Positions 46,331-55,388 of a DNA stretch of 64,000 nucleotides are shown here, one piece after another. Both the position numbers and the translations under genes were made by a program. How positions within the stretch are numbered: position 1 is the stretch's first letter; each line of letters opens with the position of its first letter. This DNA is from Bacteroidales bacterium (GTDB taxonomy: Bacteria > Bacteroidota > Bacteroidia > Bacteroidales > UBA932), in assembly GCA_017412645.1 (NCBI GenBank), contig JAFPWX010000016.1, positions 1 through 64,000 on the forward strand. The letters are read 5' to 3'. The notes under the pieces are model-generated. The model saw only the letters and a list, made by a program, of their open reading frames with translations, was not told where the DNA came from and ran no database searches.

Positions 46331-48505
46331 CTAGCTGATAAAGAGCATCTCGCGGTACTTGGGCAGCGGCCAGGTCTTATTGTCGACGACTTCTTCAAGT
46401 TTGTCGACGGGACGGCGCAGGTCGTAAAGGCTCTCTGCAATCTCGTGATACGCCAGGGCACGCTTGTAATCGTCCTCGATGGCATTGGCTACCTTGCGGG
46501 CCTCCTTCATGGCCATTGCCTTGACACGGATTTCCTCGACGTACTTATTGATGTCGTCGAGGATGCGCATTTCCGTAGTGCAGTTGTCCAGATTACCATA
46601 GATTTCCTTGGCAAGCGCCACCTCCTTCAGCAGCCTCGCTTTATAATCCAATGCTGCGGGGATGATATGGTTGATGGCCATACGTACCATCACGCGGGAC
46701 TCGATCTGAACCTTTTTGATATAAGTTTCCCACTTAACCTCGTTGCGGGCTTCGAGCTCTTTTTCGCTGAAAACTCCGGTCTTGGTGAACATCTCCACAG
46801 CCGAGGGTTTGGTGAATTCGGCGAACATCTTGGGGACGTTGGTCTCCACATCCAGACCACGCCTGACTGCCTCTTTCTTCCACTCATCGGTATAGCCGTT
46901 TCCTTCGAAGCAAACCACGTCGATGATGGATTTGATGATCGGCTTAAGGGCGTCCATTATGGCTACGTTGGTCTTCTTGCCGGCTGCCAGTTCTTTGTCC
47001 ACCGCCGCCTTGAAGTCGATAAGCTGTTCTGCCACGGCTGCATTGAGCGTGGTCATCGCACCGGCGCAGTTGGCGCAGGAGCCGACAGCGCGGAACTCGA
47101 AGCGGTTGCCGGTGAAGGCGAACGGAGAGGTACGGTTGCGGTCGGTGTTGTCCACGAAGATTTCAGGGATCTCCACGAGGCCCACGCTTTTACCCTTCTT
47201 GCCAGCGATATCAATAGGTGTGTCGGACGGCACTTCCAGCAGTTTGTGCAGCACTTCAGTCATCGTGCGGCCAAGGAATGCGGAGACGATTGCAGGGGGC
47301 GCCTCGTTCGCACCCAGACGGTGAGCGTTGGTAGCGCTTGCGATGGAGGCCTTCAGCAGCGCGTTGTGCTTCTGTACTGCAGCGAGCACGTTCACGAAGA
47401 AGGTTACGAACTGCAAGTTACCCTTGGCATCCTTACCCGGAGCGAGCAGCGGTACGCCCTTGTCGGTACCGAGCGACCAGTTGTTGTGTTTGCCGGAGCC
47501 GTTGATTCCCTCAAAGGGTTTCTCGTGCAGCAGTACCACGAAGCCGTGCTTGCGTGCGAACTGCTTCATCAGGTTCATCACAATCTGGTTCTGATCATTG
47601 GCAAGATTGGTCTCGCCATAAATCGGTGCGAGCTCAAACTGATTTGGAGCTACTTCGTTGTGCCTGGTTTTAAGAGGAATTCCAAGCTTGTGACCGGCCA
47701 CTTCGAGGTCGCGCATAAATGCGGCGACCCGCGGCGGAATGGCCCCGAAATAGTGATCGTCCAGTTGCTGATTCTTGGAAGAATTGTGGCCGAAGAGGGT
47801 CCTGCCGGTAATCATCAGGTCCGGGCGGGCTGCGTACAGAGCCTCATCCACGAGGAAGTACTCCTGCTCCCAGCCGAGGTAGGAATAAACCTTGTCCACC
47901 GTGGGGTCGAACAGGCGGCAGATGGGGACGGCCGCATCGCTAACTGCCTTCAGGGCGCGCTTGAGCGGAGTCTTGTAGTCCAGCGCCTCACCGGTGTAGG
48001 ATATGAACACGGTCGGGATGCAGAGGGTGTCGCCAAGTATGAACACGGGCGAAGTAGGATCCCAGGCGGTATAGCCGCGTGCCTCGAAAGTGGCGCGGAT
48101 ACCTCCGCTGGGGAAAGAAGAAGCGTCGGGTTCCTGTTGTGCTAGCATCTTGCCGTCGAAGGTTTCGATCACTCCTCCCTTGCCATCATAGTCGATGATG
48201 GAGTCGTGCTTCTCAGCTGTACCCTCGGTGAGGGGCTGGAACCAGTGGGTAACGTGGGTGACACCATGTTCAATGGCCCACTCTTTCATACCTTTCGCTA
48301 CGCCGTCTGCGGTTTTTCGGTCAAGGCTTTTGCCACGCTCTATGCAGGCTAGAAGAGCCTGGAGGCAGTTCTTATCGAGGTATTTGCACATTTTGTTGCG
48401 GTCGAACACAAGTTCACCGAAATACTCGGAAGTCTTGCCAACGGGAACTTCTGCCGGTACCTCTCTCCTTTCGAAGGATTCCTTAACCAAATCAAATCTG
48501 TCCAT
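46331..48505 (-). CDS. glnN: Type III glutamine synthetase
   Basis: Makes glutamine from glutamate, ammonia and ATP. It has 724 aa from MDRFDLVKESFERREVP, the GSIII size first described in Bacteroides fragilis, much longer than GSI. GSIII-specific blocks include KTPLKRALKAVSDAA, EQEYFLVDEAL, RHNEVAPNQFELAPIYGE, LLHEKPFEGINGSGKHNNWSLGTD and GANEAPPAIVSAFLG. An upstream in-frame extension to 48559 would cover the terminator stem and is rejected. Control is probably at 48536-48743 (leader ORF plus terminator). Confidence 0.96.
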   Translation of the reverse strand: MDRFDLVKESFERREVPAEVPVGKTSEYFGELVFDRNKMCKYLDKNCLQALLACIERGKSLDRKTADGVAKGMKEWAIEHGVTHVTHWFQPLTEGTAEKHDSIIDYDGKGGVIETFDGKMLAQQEPDASSFPSGGIRATFEARGYTAWDPTSPVFILGDTLCIPTVFISYTGEALDYKTPLKRALKAVSDAAVPICRLFDPTVDKVYSYLGWEQEYFLVDEALYAARPDLMITGRTLFGHNSSKNQQLDDHYFGAIPPRVAAFMRDLEVAGHKLGIPLKTRHNEVAPNQFELAPIYGETNLANDQNQIVMNLMKQFARKHGFVVLLHEKPFEGINGSGKHNNWSLGTDKGVPLLAPGKDAKGNLQFVTFFVNVLAAVQKHNALLKASIASATNAHRLGANEAPPAIVSAFLGRTMTEVLHKLLEVPSDTPIDIAGKKGKSVGLVEIPEIFVDNTDRNRTSPFAFTGNRFEFRAVGSCANCAGAMTTLNAAVAEQLIDFKAAVDKELAAGKKTNVAIMDALKPIIKSIIDVVCFEGNGYTDEWKKEAVRRGLDVETNVPKMFAEFTKPSAVEMFTKTGVFSEKELEARNEVKWETYIKKVQIESRVMVRMAINHIIPAALDYKARLLKEVALAKEIYGNLDNCTTEMRILDDINKYVEEIRVKAMAMKEARKVANAIEDDYKRALAYHEIAESLYDLRRPVDKLEEVVDNKTWPLPKYREMLFIS

Positions 48506-48535
48506 AAGATATACTATTAAAGCACTAACGAATTT

Positions 48536-48573
48536 CAAAAAGAAAAGAGGCTGATCCACTCTGGACCAGCCTC
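48536..48573 (-). terminator. Terminator between leader ORF and glnN (attenuator)
   Basis: On the minus strand GAGGCTGGTCCA pairs with TGGATCAGCCTC around GAG, a continuous 12-bp stem with one G-U, followed by TTTTCTTTTT. It ends 30 nt before the glnN ATG, so it must be bypassed for expression. Confidence 0.9.
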
Positions 48574-48605
48574 AAACTGTTACTTAAACTTCTAATAAAA
48601 ATGAC

Positions 48606-48617
48606 GCATACGGCTGG
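48606..48617 (-). promoter_or_regulatory. Candidate antiterminator segment
   Basis: On the minus strand this reads CCAGCCGTATGC and begins two bases after the leader stop codon. Its CCAGCC can pair with GGCTGG of the terminator's 5' arm (48565-48570); its CGTATGC can pair with GCATACG at leader codons 4-6 (48679-48685). The two options are mutually competing. Confidence 0.55.
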
Positions 48618-48619
48618 AG

Positions 48620-48694
48620 TTATACGCACAAAGAAGTACCCTGGACCTGCTGACCCTGGGTCTGCTGCTGATAACTGACGTATGCCTTTGCCAT
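48620..48694 (-). CDS. Gln-rich 24-aa leader peptide of glnN
   Basis: ATG at 48694, TAA at 48620-48622. The peptide begins MAKAYVSY and then reads QQQTQGQQVQ, with seven Gln, all CAG codons, at positions 9-11, 13, 15, 16 and 18, then ends SLCV. It is followed by a strong terminator and the glutamine synthetase gene, the arrangement of an amino-acid attenuator. That it is translated is inferred. Confidence 0.65.
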   Translation of the reverse strand: MAKAYVSYQQQTQGQQVQGTSLCV

Positions 48695-48713
48695 GATGAG
48701 CAAAAATTTCAAC

Positions 48714-48743
48714 GCAATTTACGAAGAAATATTAATAATGCAA
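48714..48743 (-). promoter_or_regulatory. Candidate promoter of leader-glnN
   Basis: On the minus strand TTG (48741-48743), 19 nt, then TAAATTGC (48714-48721), a near match to TAnnTTTG. Transcription would start about 14 nt before the leader ATG. Read-through from tRNA-Arg is an alternative. Confidence 0.5.
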
Positions 48744-48768
48744 GGCTTTTTTTTGTTTTTGCTCCAGG

Positions 48769-48842
48769 TGATCCCGTTGGGATTCGAACCCAAGACCCAC
48801 AGCTTAGAAGGCTGTTGCTCTGTCCAACTGAGCTACGGGACC
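48769..48842 (-). tRNA. tRNA-Arg (anticodon TCT)
   Basis: 74 nt. Acceptor GGTCCCG/CGGGATC (one G-U), D-arm AGCTCAGTTGGACAGAGC, anticodon arm ACAGC-CTTCTAA-GCTGT with TCT, T-arm GGTTCGAATCCC. CCA is not encoded. No terminator hairpin is evident before the glnN promoter. Confidence 0.95.
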
Positions 48843-48876
48843 AAAATCGCGCCGCTTATAGCGCCGACAAAGATAC

Positions 48877-49899
48877 TCAATTTTTCCGTTCTGCCGCTCT
48901 CTCTTCCCGTATCTCGCGCATATCCTTGTTCTTGAGTATCAGAATCCTCATAATATACGACCAGATACCGAGAACGAGTATTATTACCGCGTGTCCTTCG
49001 TGATTGAGCAGGGCGAACAGCAGGCCGGTTTCGTCGCTCATTCCATAGAGGCTCGAGATGCTGAGCATGAGCAGATAATGATATGCTCCTATGCCGCCAG
49101 GAGTGGGTATCACGGAAGCGACGTTGCCAAGAGCGCTGAGGAACAGGGCGTCGGCCATATCGAGTCCGCTCAGTTCGGGGATGGATTTGAGGCAGAAGTA
49201 CGACATCAGCATATAGCAGGTCCAGACCATGACGGTGTGGAGGATGAAGGGAAATTTCTTCTTCATCCGGCCGAAACTGCCAAGTCCGCGAAGCATACCG
49301 TTGATGATGGTCGCCACCTTGTCAAAGACGGGAACTTTGCTGCGGAAGTGATAGATGACCCAGATTGCCACCGCCGCCAGCAGCACAATGCCGCCCATAA
49401 TCCACCAGAGCGTGCCTCCTCCCAGCACGGGGCCGAGGATATTCTCTTCCACGAAGCCGCCGAAGGTGTTCCAGCGAAGCACCAGGGCAAGAACGAAGGT
49501 GAGGAATATGAAGATGAAATCCCAGGCGCGCTCCATGATCATGGTGCCGAAGACGGTCTGGAAGGGAACGTTCTTGCTGGTGATCACGCCGGCGCGGATG
49601 GGCTCACATGAGCCGGGAACCACCAGACTTCCGAGGTTGCCGATGTTGTTGGCATCCCAGCAGCGGCCGTAGCGTATGCCGGGTTCGAGCGGCCTGAGGA
49701 GCTGCTTCCAGCGCTGCGCGCGGAAGACCAGGGCTCCGACCGCCGCGGCCACATAGCCAACCATCCATTCCCAGCGTGTGGTTTTCAGGGCTGCGAGAAA
49801 ATCTCCCCACTCTATCTTGCGGGCTACCAGCCACACCAGAAGGGCTGCCAGTCCGAAGGACAGGGCATACTTCAGAATATTCAGGAGAGTTTTCTTCAT
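48877..49899 (-). CDS. Lysylphosphatidylglycerol-synthase-like membrane protein (UPF0104)
   Basis: 340 aa with about eight membrane helices; the pattern (VVPGSCEPIRAGVITSKN, SVIPTPGGIGAYHYL) fits the UPF0104/LPG-synthase transmembrane family. It lacks the catalytic aminoacyl-transferase domain of MprF. Function unknown, perhaps lipid flipping. Confidence 0.8.
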   Translation of the reverse strand: MKKTLLNILKYALSFGLAALLVWLVARKIEWGDFLAALKTTRWEWMVGYVAAAVGALVFRAQRWKQLLRPLEPGIRYGRCWDANNIGNLGSLVVPGSCEPIRAGVITSKNVPFQTVFGTMIMERAWDFIFIFLTFVLALVLRWNTFGGFVEENILGPVLGGGTLWWIMGGIVLLAAVAIWVIYHFRSKVPVFDKVATIINGMLRGLGSFGRMKKKFPFILHTVMVWTCYMLMSYFCLKSIPELSGLDMADALFLSALGNVASVIPTPGGIGAYHYLLMLSISSLYGMSDETGLLFALLNHEGHAVIILVLGIWSYIMRILILKNKDMREIREERAAERKN

Positions 49900-49907
49900 A
49901 GCATCCG

Positions 49908-49915
49908 CAAAGGTA
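49908..49915 (-). promoter_or_regulatory. Promoter -7 box for the UPF0104 gene
   Basis: TACCTTTG on the minus strand, eight bases before the ATG; back to back with the box at 49939. Confidence 0.55.
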
Positions 49916-49938
49916 GTGATTATCCTGTAAAAATTGAT

Positions 49939-49946
49939 TACTTTTG
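49939..49946 (+). promoter_or_regulatory. Promoter -7 box for the PfkB-DUF368-cysS operon
   Basis: TACTTTTG, exact TAnnTTTG match, with six bases (TAGGTT) before the ATG at 49953. Confidence 0.6.
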
Positions 49947-49952
49947 TAGGTT

Positions 49953-50951
49953 ATGAAGTCGATACTCGGAATAGGCAACGCCCTCACGGACGTGCTGGCG
50001 ATACTGCCCGACGCAGAGCTTCTGCGTACCTATCATCTCCCCCTCGGGAGCATGCAGCATGTGGACAAGGAAACCGGCGACCGCATCTGGGCCTCCCTCA
50101 AGGAGATTGGCGTGCAGTACGTGCCCGGCGGCTCGGCGGCCAACACCATCACCTGCACCTCCATCTTCGGCATGCCATCCGGTTACATAGGAAAGATAGG
50201 AGACGACGAACTGGGCCAGCTCTTCAAGAGCAGCATGGAGCAGTTCGGCGTACGCGCCACCATGCTCACCGGCACCAAGGGTTCCGGCCGCTGCATGGTC
50301 TTCATCACCGGAGCCAACGCCGAGCGCACCTTCGCCAGCTACATGGGCGCGGCGCTCGAGATGGGGCCGGAAGACCTCAAGCCCGAGTACTTCAAAGGCT
50401 ACGACTACTTCCATATAGAAGGCTATCTGGTTCAGAATCAGGAACTTATCGCGCGCGCGGTGCAGATGGCCCGCGAGGCCGGGTGCATCATCTCCATCGA
50501 CATGGCCAGCTATAATGTGGTGGAGAGCAACGACGCCTTCCTGCACAACCTGGTCGAGAAATACGTAGACATTGTCTTCGCCAACGAAACCGAAAGCAAG
50601 GCCTTCACCAAATGCACCGATCCGGTGGAATCCCTCAGGGAAATCGCCCGCATGTGCCAGGTGGCGGTAGTGAAGGTCGGTAAAGACGGCAGCTGGGCGA
50701 AGGGCGGCAGCGAGGAATACTACATTCCCGCCTGGCCCGCCAGGCCCATCGACGGCACGGGAGCGGGCGACACCTACGCCGCAGGCTTCCTCTACGCTCA
50801 TTCCCTCGGCCTGCCGCTCAAAGCCTGCGGCGAGGTAGGCAGCATCATAGCGGCGAAGGTGGTGGAGGTCGTCGGCACGAAGATCGACATCCCCCGCTGG
50901 AGGGAGGCGAAGCTGGAAATCAGGGATCTAATCGAAAAGGTCAATGGATAA
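49953..50951 (+). CDS. PfkB-family kinase, adenosine-kinase-like
   Basis: 332 aa. Starts KSILGIGNALTDVLAILPD, substrate loop VPGGSAANTITCTSIFGM near 49-66, and PfkB signature RPIDGTGAGDTYAAGFLYA near 268-286 with the catalytic Asp. The sequence type is adenosine or nucleoside kinase rather than ribokinase. First gene of a five-gene operon with overlapping ends. Confidence 0.85.
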   Translation: MKSILGIGNALTDVLAILPDAELLRTYHLPLGSMQHVDKETGDRIWASLKEIGVQYVPGGSAANTITCTSIFGMPSGYIGKIGDDELGQLFKSSMEQFGVRATMLTGTKGSGRCMVFITGANAERTFASYMGAALEMGPEDLKPEYFKGYDYFHIEGYLVQNQELIARAVQMAREAGCIISIDMASYNVVESNDAFLHNLVEKYVDIVFANETESKAFTKCTDPVESLREIARMCQVAVVKVGKDGSWAKGGSEEYYIPAWPARPIDGTGAGDTYAAGFLYAHSLGLPLKACGEVGSIIAAKVVEVVGTKIDIPRWREAKLEIRDLIEKVNG

Positions 50952-51318
50952 CGCACTCTCCCGCATACATTCGGCAGTAGTGCTGCTCGACGCCGACGCC
51001 CCCGATTTCCCGGAGGCGGCGCTGGAAGTGGAGAAGTTCTTCCGTAAGAAAGGCATCTCCCTCACCATCAAGGCAGTGCACCGTCGCGGCTTCATCCTGC
51101 CGCCGCGCGAAGTCGACCTCTTCCTTTCCCTTCTTCCCGAAAAGAACTGGCACGCCGACCTGGATGCCCGTCTGAGCAAAGCCTCCTTCAAGGCGGGCCG
51201 CCGGCAGCCTGGCCCTGAGCTTTTCGACCTTGTGGTTTCCGCTCCCGAAGGCTCCAGTTTTGGACAGGTCGCCATCTTCCGGAGAATCATGGAACTCATG
51301 CAGCAGATAAGCGTATGA
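50944..51318 (+). CDS. Small conserved Bacteroidota protein (DUF6913-like)
   Basis: 124 aa, cytoplasmic, no membrane segment. Contains VHRRGFILPPREVDLFLSLLPEKNW and ends [12 protein letters not shown]. It overlaps both neighbours by 4-8 nt. I link it to a domain of unknown function common beside DUF368 genes, with moderate confidence; no activity can be proposed. Confidence 0.65.
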   Translation: MDNALSRIHSAVVLLDADAPDFPEAALEVEKFFRKKGISLTIKAVHRRGFILPPREVDLFLSLLPEKNWHADLDARLSKASFKAGRRQPGPELFDLVVSAPEGSSFGQVAIFRRIMELMQQISV

Positions 51319-52244
51319 ACTTCAAGGAGTACAGCATAAACACCCTGAAAGGCTTCTCAATGGGGGCCGGCGTGTTCCCCGGAGTGTCGGCCGGAACGGT
51401 GGCGCTCATGACCGGCATTTTCCGTCCGCTCATAGCCTCGCTTTCGGCCATCATGAGCCTGGAAAACTGGAAACTCCTCTTTAAAGGAGATGCCAAAGGC
51501 TTCTGGGAAGCCATTAATGGCGAGTTCCTGCTGCCCTGCGTGATAGGCATGGTGCTGGGCTTTCTGGTGCTGGCCCGTCTGGTGGGCTGGGCGCTCAGCT
51601 ACTGGCCGGTTCCCACCTGGGCGTTCTTCTTCGGACTCATCCTCGTCTCCACAATATGGCTGCTTACCGACTTCAAGGACTGGACCTGGCGCGACGCGCT
51701 TCCCCTGGCCATCGGAGTCGGCATAGGAGTGGCCCTGTGCCTGGTGCAGCAGCCCGACCAGAACCATCCCAACACGGCCCTGTGGTATACGGGACTCAGC
51801 GGTGCGCTTGCCGTCTGCTCCATGATACTTCCCGGAATCGCCGGCAGTTTCATACTGGTGATGATGGGTAACTTCACCTTCATGCTGGAGGTGCTCAACG
51901 GCACCGTTTCCCACCTGCTGGGAGGAGACGGAGTGGCTCAGTGGGGACAGCTGCTGGTGTTCATGCTCGGCTGCGTGCTGGGAATAGTCGCCTTCTCCAA
52001 GGCTCTCAATGCCCTGCTGGAAAAGCACGGCAGGCCCACGATGCTGGTACTCTTCGGCTTCGTGCTAGGCTTCCTTGTGGCCATCTGGCCCTGGGCGGAT
52101 ATGGCCTCCATCGAGGCGGCGCAGCTCCTCAGGACCGGCAGTGCCTCACCCGTCGACCTTCAAATCCCTCTCGCCCTCTTCGCCTTCATCATCGGAGGCG
52201 CAGCGGTGGCGGCAATAGAAATTCCATCCAAGAAAAATGCATAG
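51315..52244 (+). CDS. DUF368 membrane protein, PopT-like undecaprenyl-phosphate carrier
   Basis: 309 aa with about eight to nine helices. N-terminal signature [25 protein letters not shown] and [16 protein letters not shown] define DUF368. The family was recently linked to recycling undecaprenyl phosphate across the membrane. It overlaps the preceding gene by 4 nt and cysS by 8 nt. Confidence 0.88.
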   Translation: MNFKEYSINTLKGFSMGAGVFPGVSAGTVALMTGIFRPLIASLSAIMSLENWKLLFKGDAKGFWEAINGEFLLPCVIGMVLGFLVLARLVGWALSYWPVPTWAFFFGLILVSTIWLLTDFKDWTWRDALPLAIGVGIGVALCLVQQPDQNHPNTALWYTGLSGALAVCSMILPGIAGSFILVMMGNFTFMLEVLNGTVSHLLGGDGVAQWGQLLVFMLGCVLGIVAFSKALNALLEKHGRPTMLVLFGFVLGFLVAIWPWADMASIEAAQLLRTGSASPVDLQIPLALFAFIIGGAAVAAIEIPSKKNA

Positions 52245-53763
52245 TCTTTATCTCACCAACACCCTGAGCCGCAAAAAGGAGCTCTTCAAACCCATACACG
52301 AAGGCCATGTGGGCATGTATGTCTGCGGTCCCACCGTCTACGGCGACGCCCATCTGGGACACGCCCGTCCGGGGGTCACCTATGACGTACTGTTCAAGCT
52401 GCTCAGGCACCTCGGCTACAAGGTCCGCTATGTGCGCAACATCACCGACGTGGGCCATCTGGAGCACGATGCCGACGAAGGCGAAGACAAGATAGCGAAG
52501 AAGGCCCGCCTCGAGCAGCTGGAGCCAATGGAGGTGGTGCAGAACTACACTTTCCGCTATCAGGAGGCCATGCGCAAGCTGAACGTGGCTCCGCCCTCCA
52601 TCGAGCCTCGTGCCACCGGCCACATAGTGGAGCAGATAGAGGCAGTGAAGAAGATACTGGCAGCGGGCTATGCATACGAGAGCAACGGCAGCGTCTACTT
52701 CGACGTGGAGAAATACAATGCCGACCATCACTACGGAATCCTGAGCGGCCGCAGCCTTGACGCGACCCTCGAAGGGACTCGCAGCCTCGACGGTCAGAGC
52801 GACAAGAAGGCTCCCTACGACTTCGCCCTCTGGAAGAAGGCGGAACCGGAGCACATCATGCACTGGCCGTCTCCCTGGGGAGAAGGCTTCCCGGGATGGC
52901 ATCTGGAGTGCTCGGTCATGGGAGAAAAATACCTCGGCGCCGAATTCGACATCCACGGTGGCGGAATGGACCTGATGTTCCCCCATCACGAATGCGAAAT
53001 CGCGCAGAACGTGGCCGAGCGCGGAACCCAGGGCGTGCACTACTGGGTGCACAATAACATGATTACCATCAACGGTCAGAAGATGGGAAAGAGCCTCGGC
53101 AATTTTATCACCCTGCCGGAGCTTTTCTCGGGTTCGCATCCCAAACTGGAGCAGGCCTACAGCCCCATGACCGTTCGTTTCTTCATCCTTCAGGCCCACT
53201 ATCGCGGCACGCTGGATTTCTCCGGCGAGGCTCTGCAGGCGGCCGAAAAGGGTTATAAGCGCGTGATGCAGGCTGCCCGCGACCTGTCGGCGCTGGCTGG
53301 AGTGAAGTTCGAGTCTCTGCCTTATGGTGAGCTCCCAGAAGGCATCGCTCCCGAAGTCTGCACCGCCACTTCTCCCGAAGTGCGCGCCGTGTGGGAGGGC
53401 GTCTACGAGGCTCTTTGCGACGACATGAACACTCCTGTCGCCCTTGCGCAGATTTTCGAAGCCGTGAGGCTCATAAATTCCGCCAAAGCAGGCAGCGTGA
53501 AGCTTTCGGCTGAAGACCTGGCCACCCTTGCTCAGATCTTCTCCGACATAGTGTTCGGAGTGCTCGGCCTGGTGGACGAGGAATCCGCCGAAGGAGCCAC
53601 GGGAGCCGTTGTGGACGGGCTCATGCAGATGGTTCTCGAAGAGCGCGCCAAGGCCCGTGAGGCGAAAGACTGGGCCATGAGCGACCACATCCGCGATTCC
53701 CTGAAGGCTCTCGGCATCACCGTCAAAGACACCAAGGACGGCGCTGAATGGACACTGGAATAG
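52237..53763 (+). CDS. cysS: Cysteinyl-tRNA synthetase
   Basis: 508 aa. HIGH-type motif [20 protein letters not shown] near 28-47, zinc region [11 protein letters not shown] and [22 protein letters not shown]-type motif [12 protein letters not shown] near 284, and the C-terminal DALR domain (RDLSALAGV). Complete, single copy in the window. Confidence 0.97.
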   Translation: MHSLYLTNTLSRKKELFKPIHEGHVGMYVCGPTVYGDAHLGHARPGVTYDVLFKLLRHLGYKVRYVRNITDVGHLEHDADEGEDKIAKKARLEQLEPMEVVQNYTFRYQEAMRKLNVAPPSIEPRATGHIVEQIEAVKKILAAGYAYESNGSVYFDVEKYNADHHYGILSGRSLDATLEGTRSLDGQSDKKAPYDFALWKKAEPEHIMHWPSPWGEGFPGWHLECSVMGEKYLGAEFDIHGGGMDLMFPHHECEIAQNVAERGTQGVHYWVHNNMITINGQKMGKSLGNFITLPELFSGSHPKLEQAYSPMTVRFFILQAHYRGTLDFSGEALQAAEKGYKRVMQAARDLSALAGVKFESLPYGELPEGIAPEVCTATSPEVRAVWEGVYEALCDDMNTPVALAQIFEAVRLINSAKAGSVKLSAEDLATLAQIFSDIVFGVLGLVDEESAEGATGAVVDGLMQMVLEERAKAREAKDWAMSDHIRDSLKALGITVKDTKDGAEWTLE

Positions 53764-53767
53764 CCTT

Positions 53768-54517
53768 ATGAAGTTTATCAGCTGGAACGTGAACGGCCTT
53801 CGCGCCGTGGCTGGCAAGGGCTTCGCCGACATCTTCGTGGAGCTCGACGCCGACTTCGTCTGCCTTCAGGAAACGAAGCTCCAGGCCGGCCAGATCGACC
53901 TGGAATTCCCCGGCTACACCTCCTACTGGAACTATGCCGACAAAAAGGGCTACTCCGGAACGGTGATCTACACAAAGCACCAGCCGCTTTCGGTCAGCTA
54001 TGGGATCGGGGTCGATGAGCACGACCACGAAGGGCGCGTCGTGACCCTCGAGATGCCGGATTTCTACCTGGTGAACGTCTATACCCCGAATTCTCAGGAC
54101 GGCCTTCGCCGGCTGGACTACCGCATGAGCTGGGAAGACGCCTTCCGCGCCTATCTTTGCGGCCTGGCTGCCAGGAAGGGCGTAATCGTGTGCGGCGACA
54201 TGAACGTGGCTCACGAGGAGATAGACCTGAAGAACCCTGCAACGAACCATTTCAACGCCGGCTTCTCCGATGAGGAGCGCGGCAAGATGACTGAGCTCCT
54301 TGCCGCCGGTTTCGTGGATAGCTGGCGCTCCCAGCATCCAGGCGAAGCCAAATACTCCTGGTGGAGCTACCGGATGGCTGCCCGCGAAAGGAACGTAGGC
54401 TGGCGCATCGATTATTTCCTGGTATCTTCAGGGCTGGCTCCCCGCATCGTCTCCACCGAAATCCATAACGAAATCTTCGGCTCCGACCACTGCCCCGTGG
54501 AGCTGGTTATGGAGTAG
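53768..54517 (+). CDS. xth: Exodeoxyribonuclease III (AP endonuclease)
   Basis: 249 aa. Catalytic blocks KFISWNVNGLRA, FVCLQETKLQ, GDMNVAHEEIDL, WRIDYFLVS and GSDHCPVELVM are all present, so it is probably active in base-excision repair. Its end overlaps the convergent PIN-toxin gene by 11 nt. Confidence 0.95.
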   Translation: MKFISWNVNGLRAVAGKGFADIFVELDADFVCLQETKLQAGQIDLEFPGYTSYWNYADKKGYSGTVIYTKHQPLSVSYGIGVDEHDHEGRVVTLEMPDFYLVNVYTPNSQDGLRRLDYRMSWEDAFRAYLCGLAARKGVIVCGDMNVAHEEIDLKNPATNHFNAGFSDEERGKMTELLAAGFVDSWRSQHPGEAKYSWWSYRMAARERNVGWRIDYFLVSSGLAPRIVSTEIHNEIFGSDHCPVELVME

Positions 54518-54953
54518 GGGATTCGCCACGCAGTTTGGCGAGTAGTTCATCCGGAGTATATACCGGAGTATCCGTGTAAGGAGCGAAGTGCTTCTTGTTA
54601 TTCGTGACTATTGCATCCACATGTTCGATAGTGGCGCAACGCAGCTGCATGGCATCTTCGAAATCGGGGTTGTCGGACTGGATACATTCATAGACGTCCA
54701 TACCGTAATTATTGAAGATCACGAAGTGGCGGATGTATTTGGCAAAAAGTTCATAGAGTTTCTCCCGGGAGAGAACCTTTCTGGTTATATAGGAAATATT
54801 TACCACGCTGAGGGCTGAAAGGCAAATACGAATCTGCTTCCTCACACCAAGCTCCAGAATTTTTTTAGCCGACTCGGTCCCCTCACGGATAAGAATATCA
54901 TCCAACATAACGTTGGTATCTACAAAAACGCTCTTTGGGATATAGATGTCCAT
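54507..54953 (-). CDS. PIN-domain ribonuclease, VapC-like toxin
   Basis: 148 aa. Acidic PIN motifs FVDTNVMLDDILIREG near residue 11 and DFEDAMQLRCATIEHVDAIVTNNKKHF near 98 with a later Asp. Follows the antitoxin by 4 nt. Target RNA unknown. Confidence 0.85.
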   Translation of the reverse strand: MDIYIPKSVFVDTNVMLDDILIREGTESAKKILELGVRKQIRICLSALSVVNISYITRKVLSREKLYELFAKYIRHFVIFNNYGMDVYECIQSDNPDFEDAMQLRCATIEHVDAIVTNNKKHFAPYTDTPVYTPDELLAKLRGESPTP

Positions 54954-54957
54954 AATT

Positions 54958-55242
54958 CTATTTACTTAAGAGATAGGCCAAACGCTCATCCGCCGCAATC
55001 TCTTCCGGAGTGAATTTAATCCCCAGGCTCATGCTTTTCACTTCATCCGAAATAATAATCGGTTCTTTGATTATGGGCCACCCATCCATATCTTCCTTTA
55101 CCTCGCGCCGGAGGGCTTCTTCCACTAATGCGTTGAGGGTCTTTCCCTGGCTTTTAGCCTTTCTATTGAGATAAAAGAGCAACTCTTTATCCAACCTGAA
55201 GGCAGTCTGGCGCCTGTTCTGATTTCTGCTCTGCGTTTGCAT
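54958..55242 (-). CDS. Ribbon-helix-helix antitoxin
   Basis: 94 aa. The N-terminal RRQTAFRLDKELLFYLNRKAKSQGKTLNALVEEALRRE fits an RHH DNA-binding fold, and the acidic C-terminus would wrap the toxin. It probably represses its own operon through the palindrome at 55277-55302. Confidence 0.8.
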   Translation of the reverse strand: MQTQSRNQNRRQTAFRLDKELLFYLNRKAKSQGKTLNALVEEALRREVKEDMDGWPIIKEPIIISDEVKSMSLGIKFTPEEIAADERLAYLLSK

Positions 55243-55276
55243 ATCCTATCAATTTGCCTGCAAGATACGAATAATA

Positions 55277-55302
55277 GTATAACAAAACAATCTTTGTTAT
55301 AC
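55277..55302. promoter_or_regulatory. Operator palindrome of the toxin-antitoxin operon
   Basis: GTATAACAAA and its perfect complement TTTGTTATAC separated by 6 nt, 35 nt upstream of the antitoxin start codon. Confidence 0.75.
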
Positions 55303-55361
55303 AAATATATCGATTCTATAATGCCGCCTGCAGGAAACGATAGTTTTTCCAATTATTTGAT

Positions 55362-55369
55362 TATCTTTG
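55362..55369 (+). promoter_or_regulatory. Promoter -7 box for GH172-like gene
   Basis: TATCTTTG, 19 nt before the ATG. Confidence 0.55.
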
Positions 55370-55388
55370 TGCAAAATCGAATTAGTAT

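Noticed and set aside
48601-48678. 25-codon plus-strand ORF opposite the glnN leader
   Set aside because: It would run antisense to the leader and there is no promoter; the minus-strand ORF has the Gln codons, a terminator and a gene after it.
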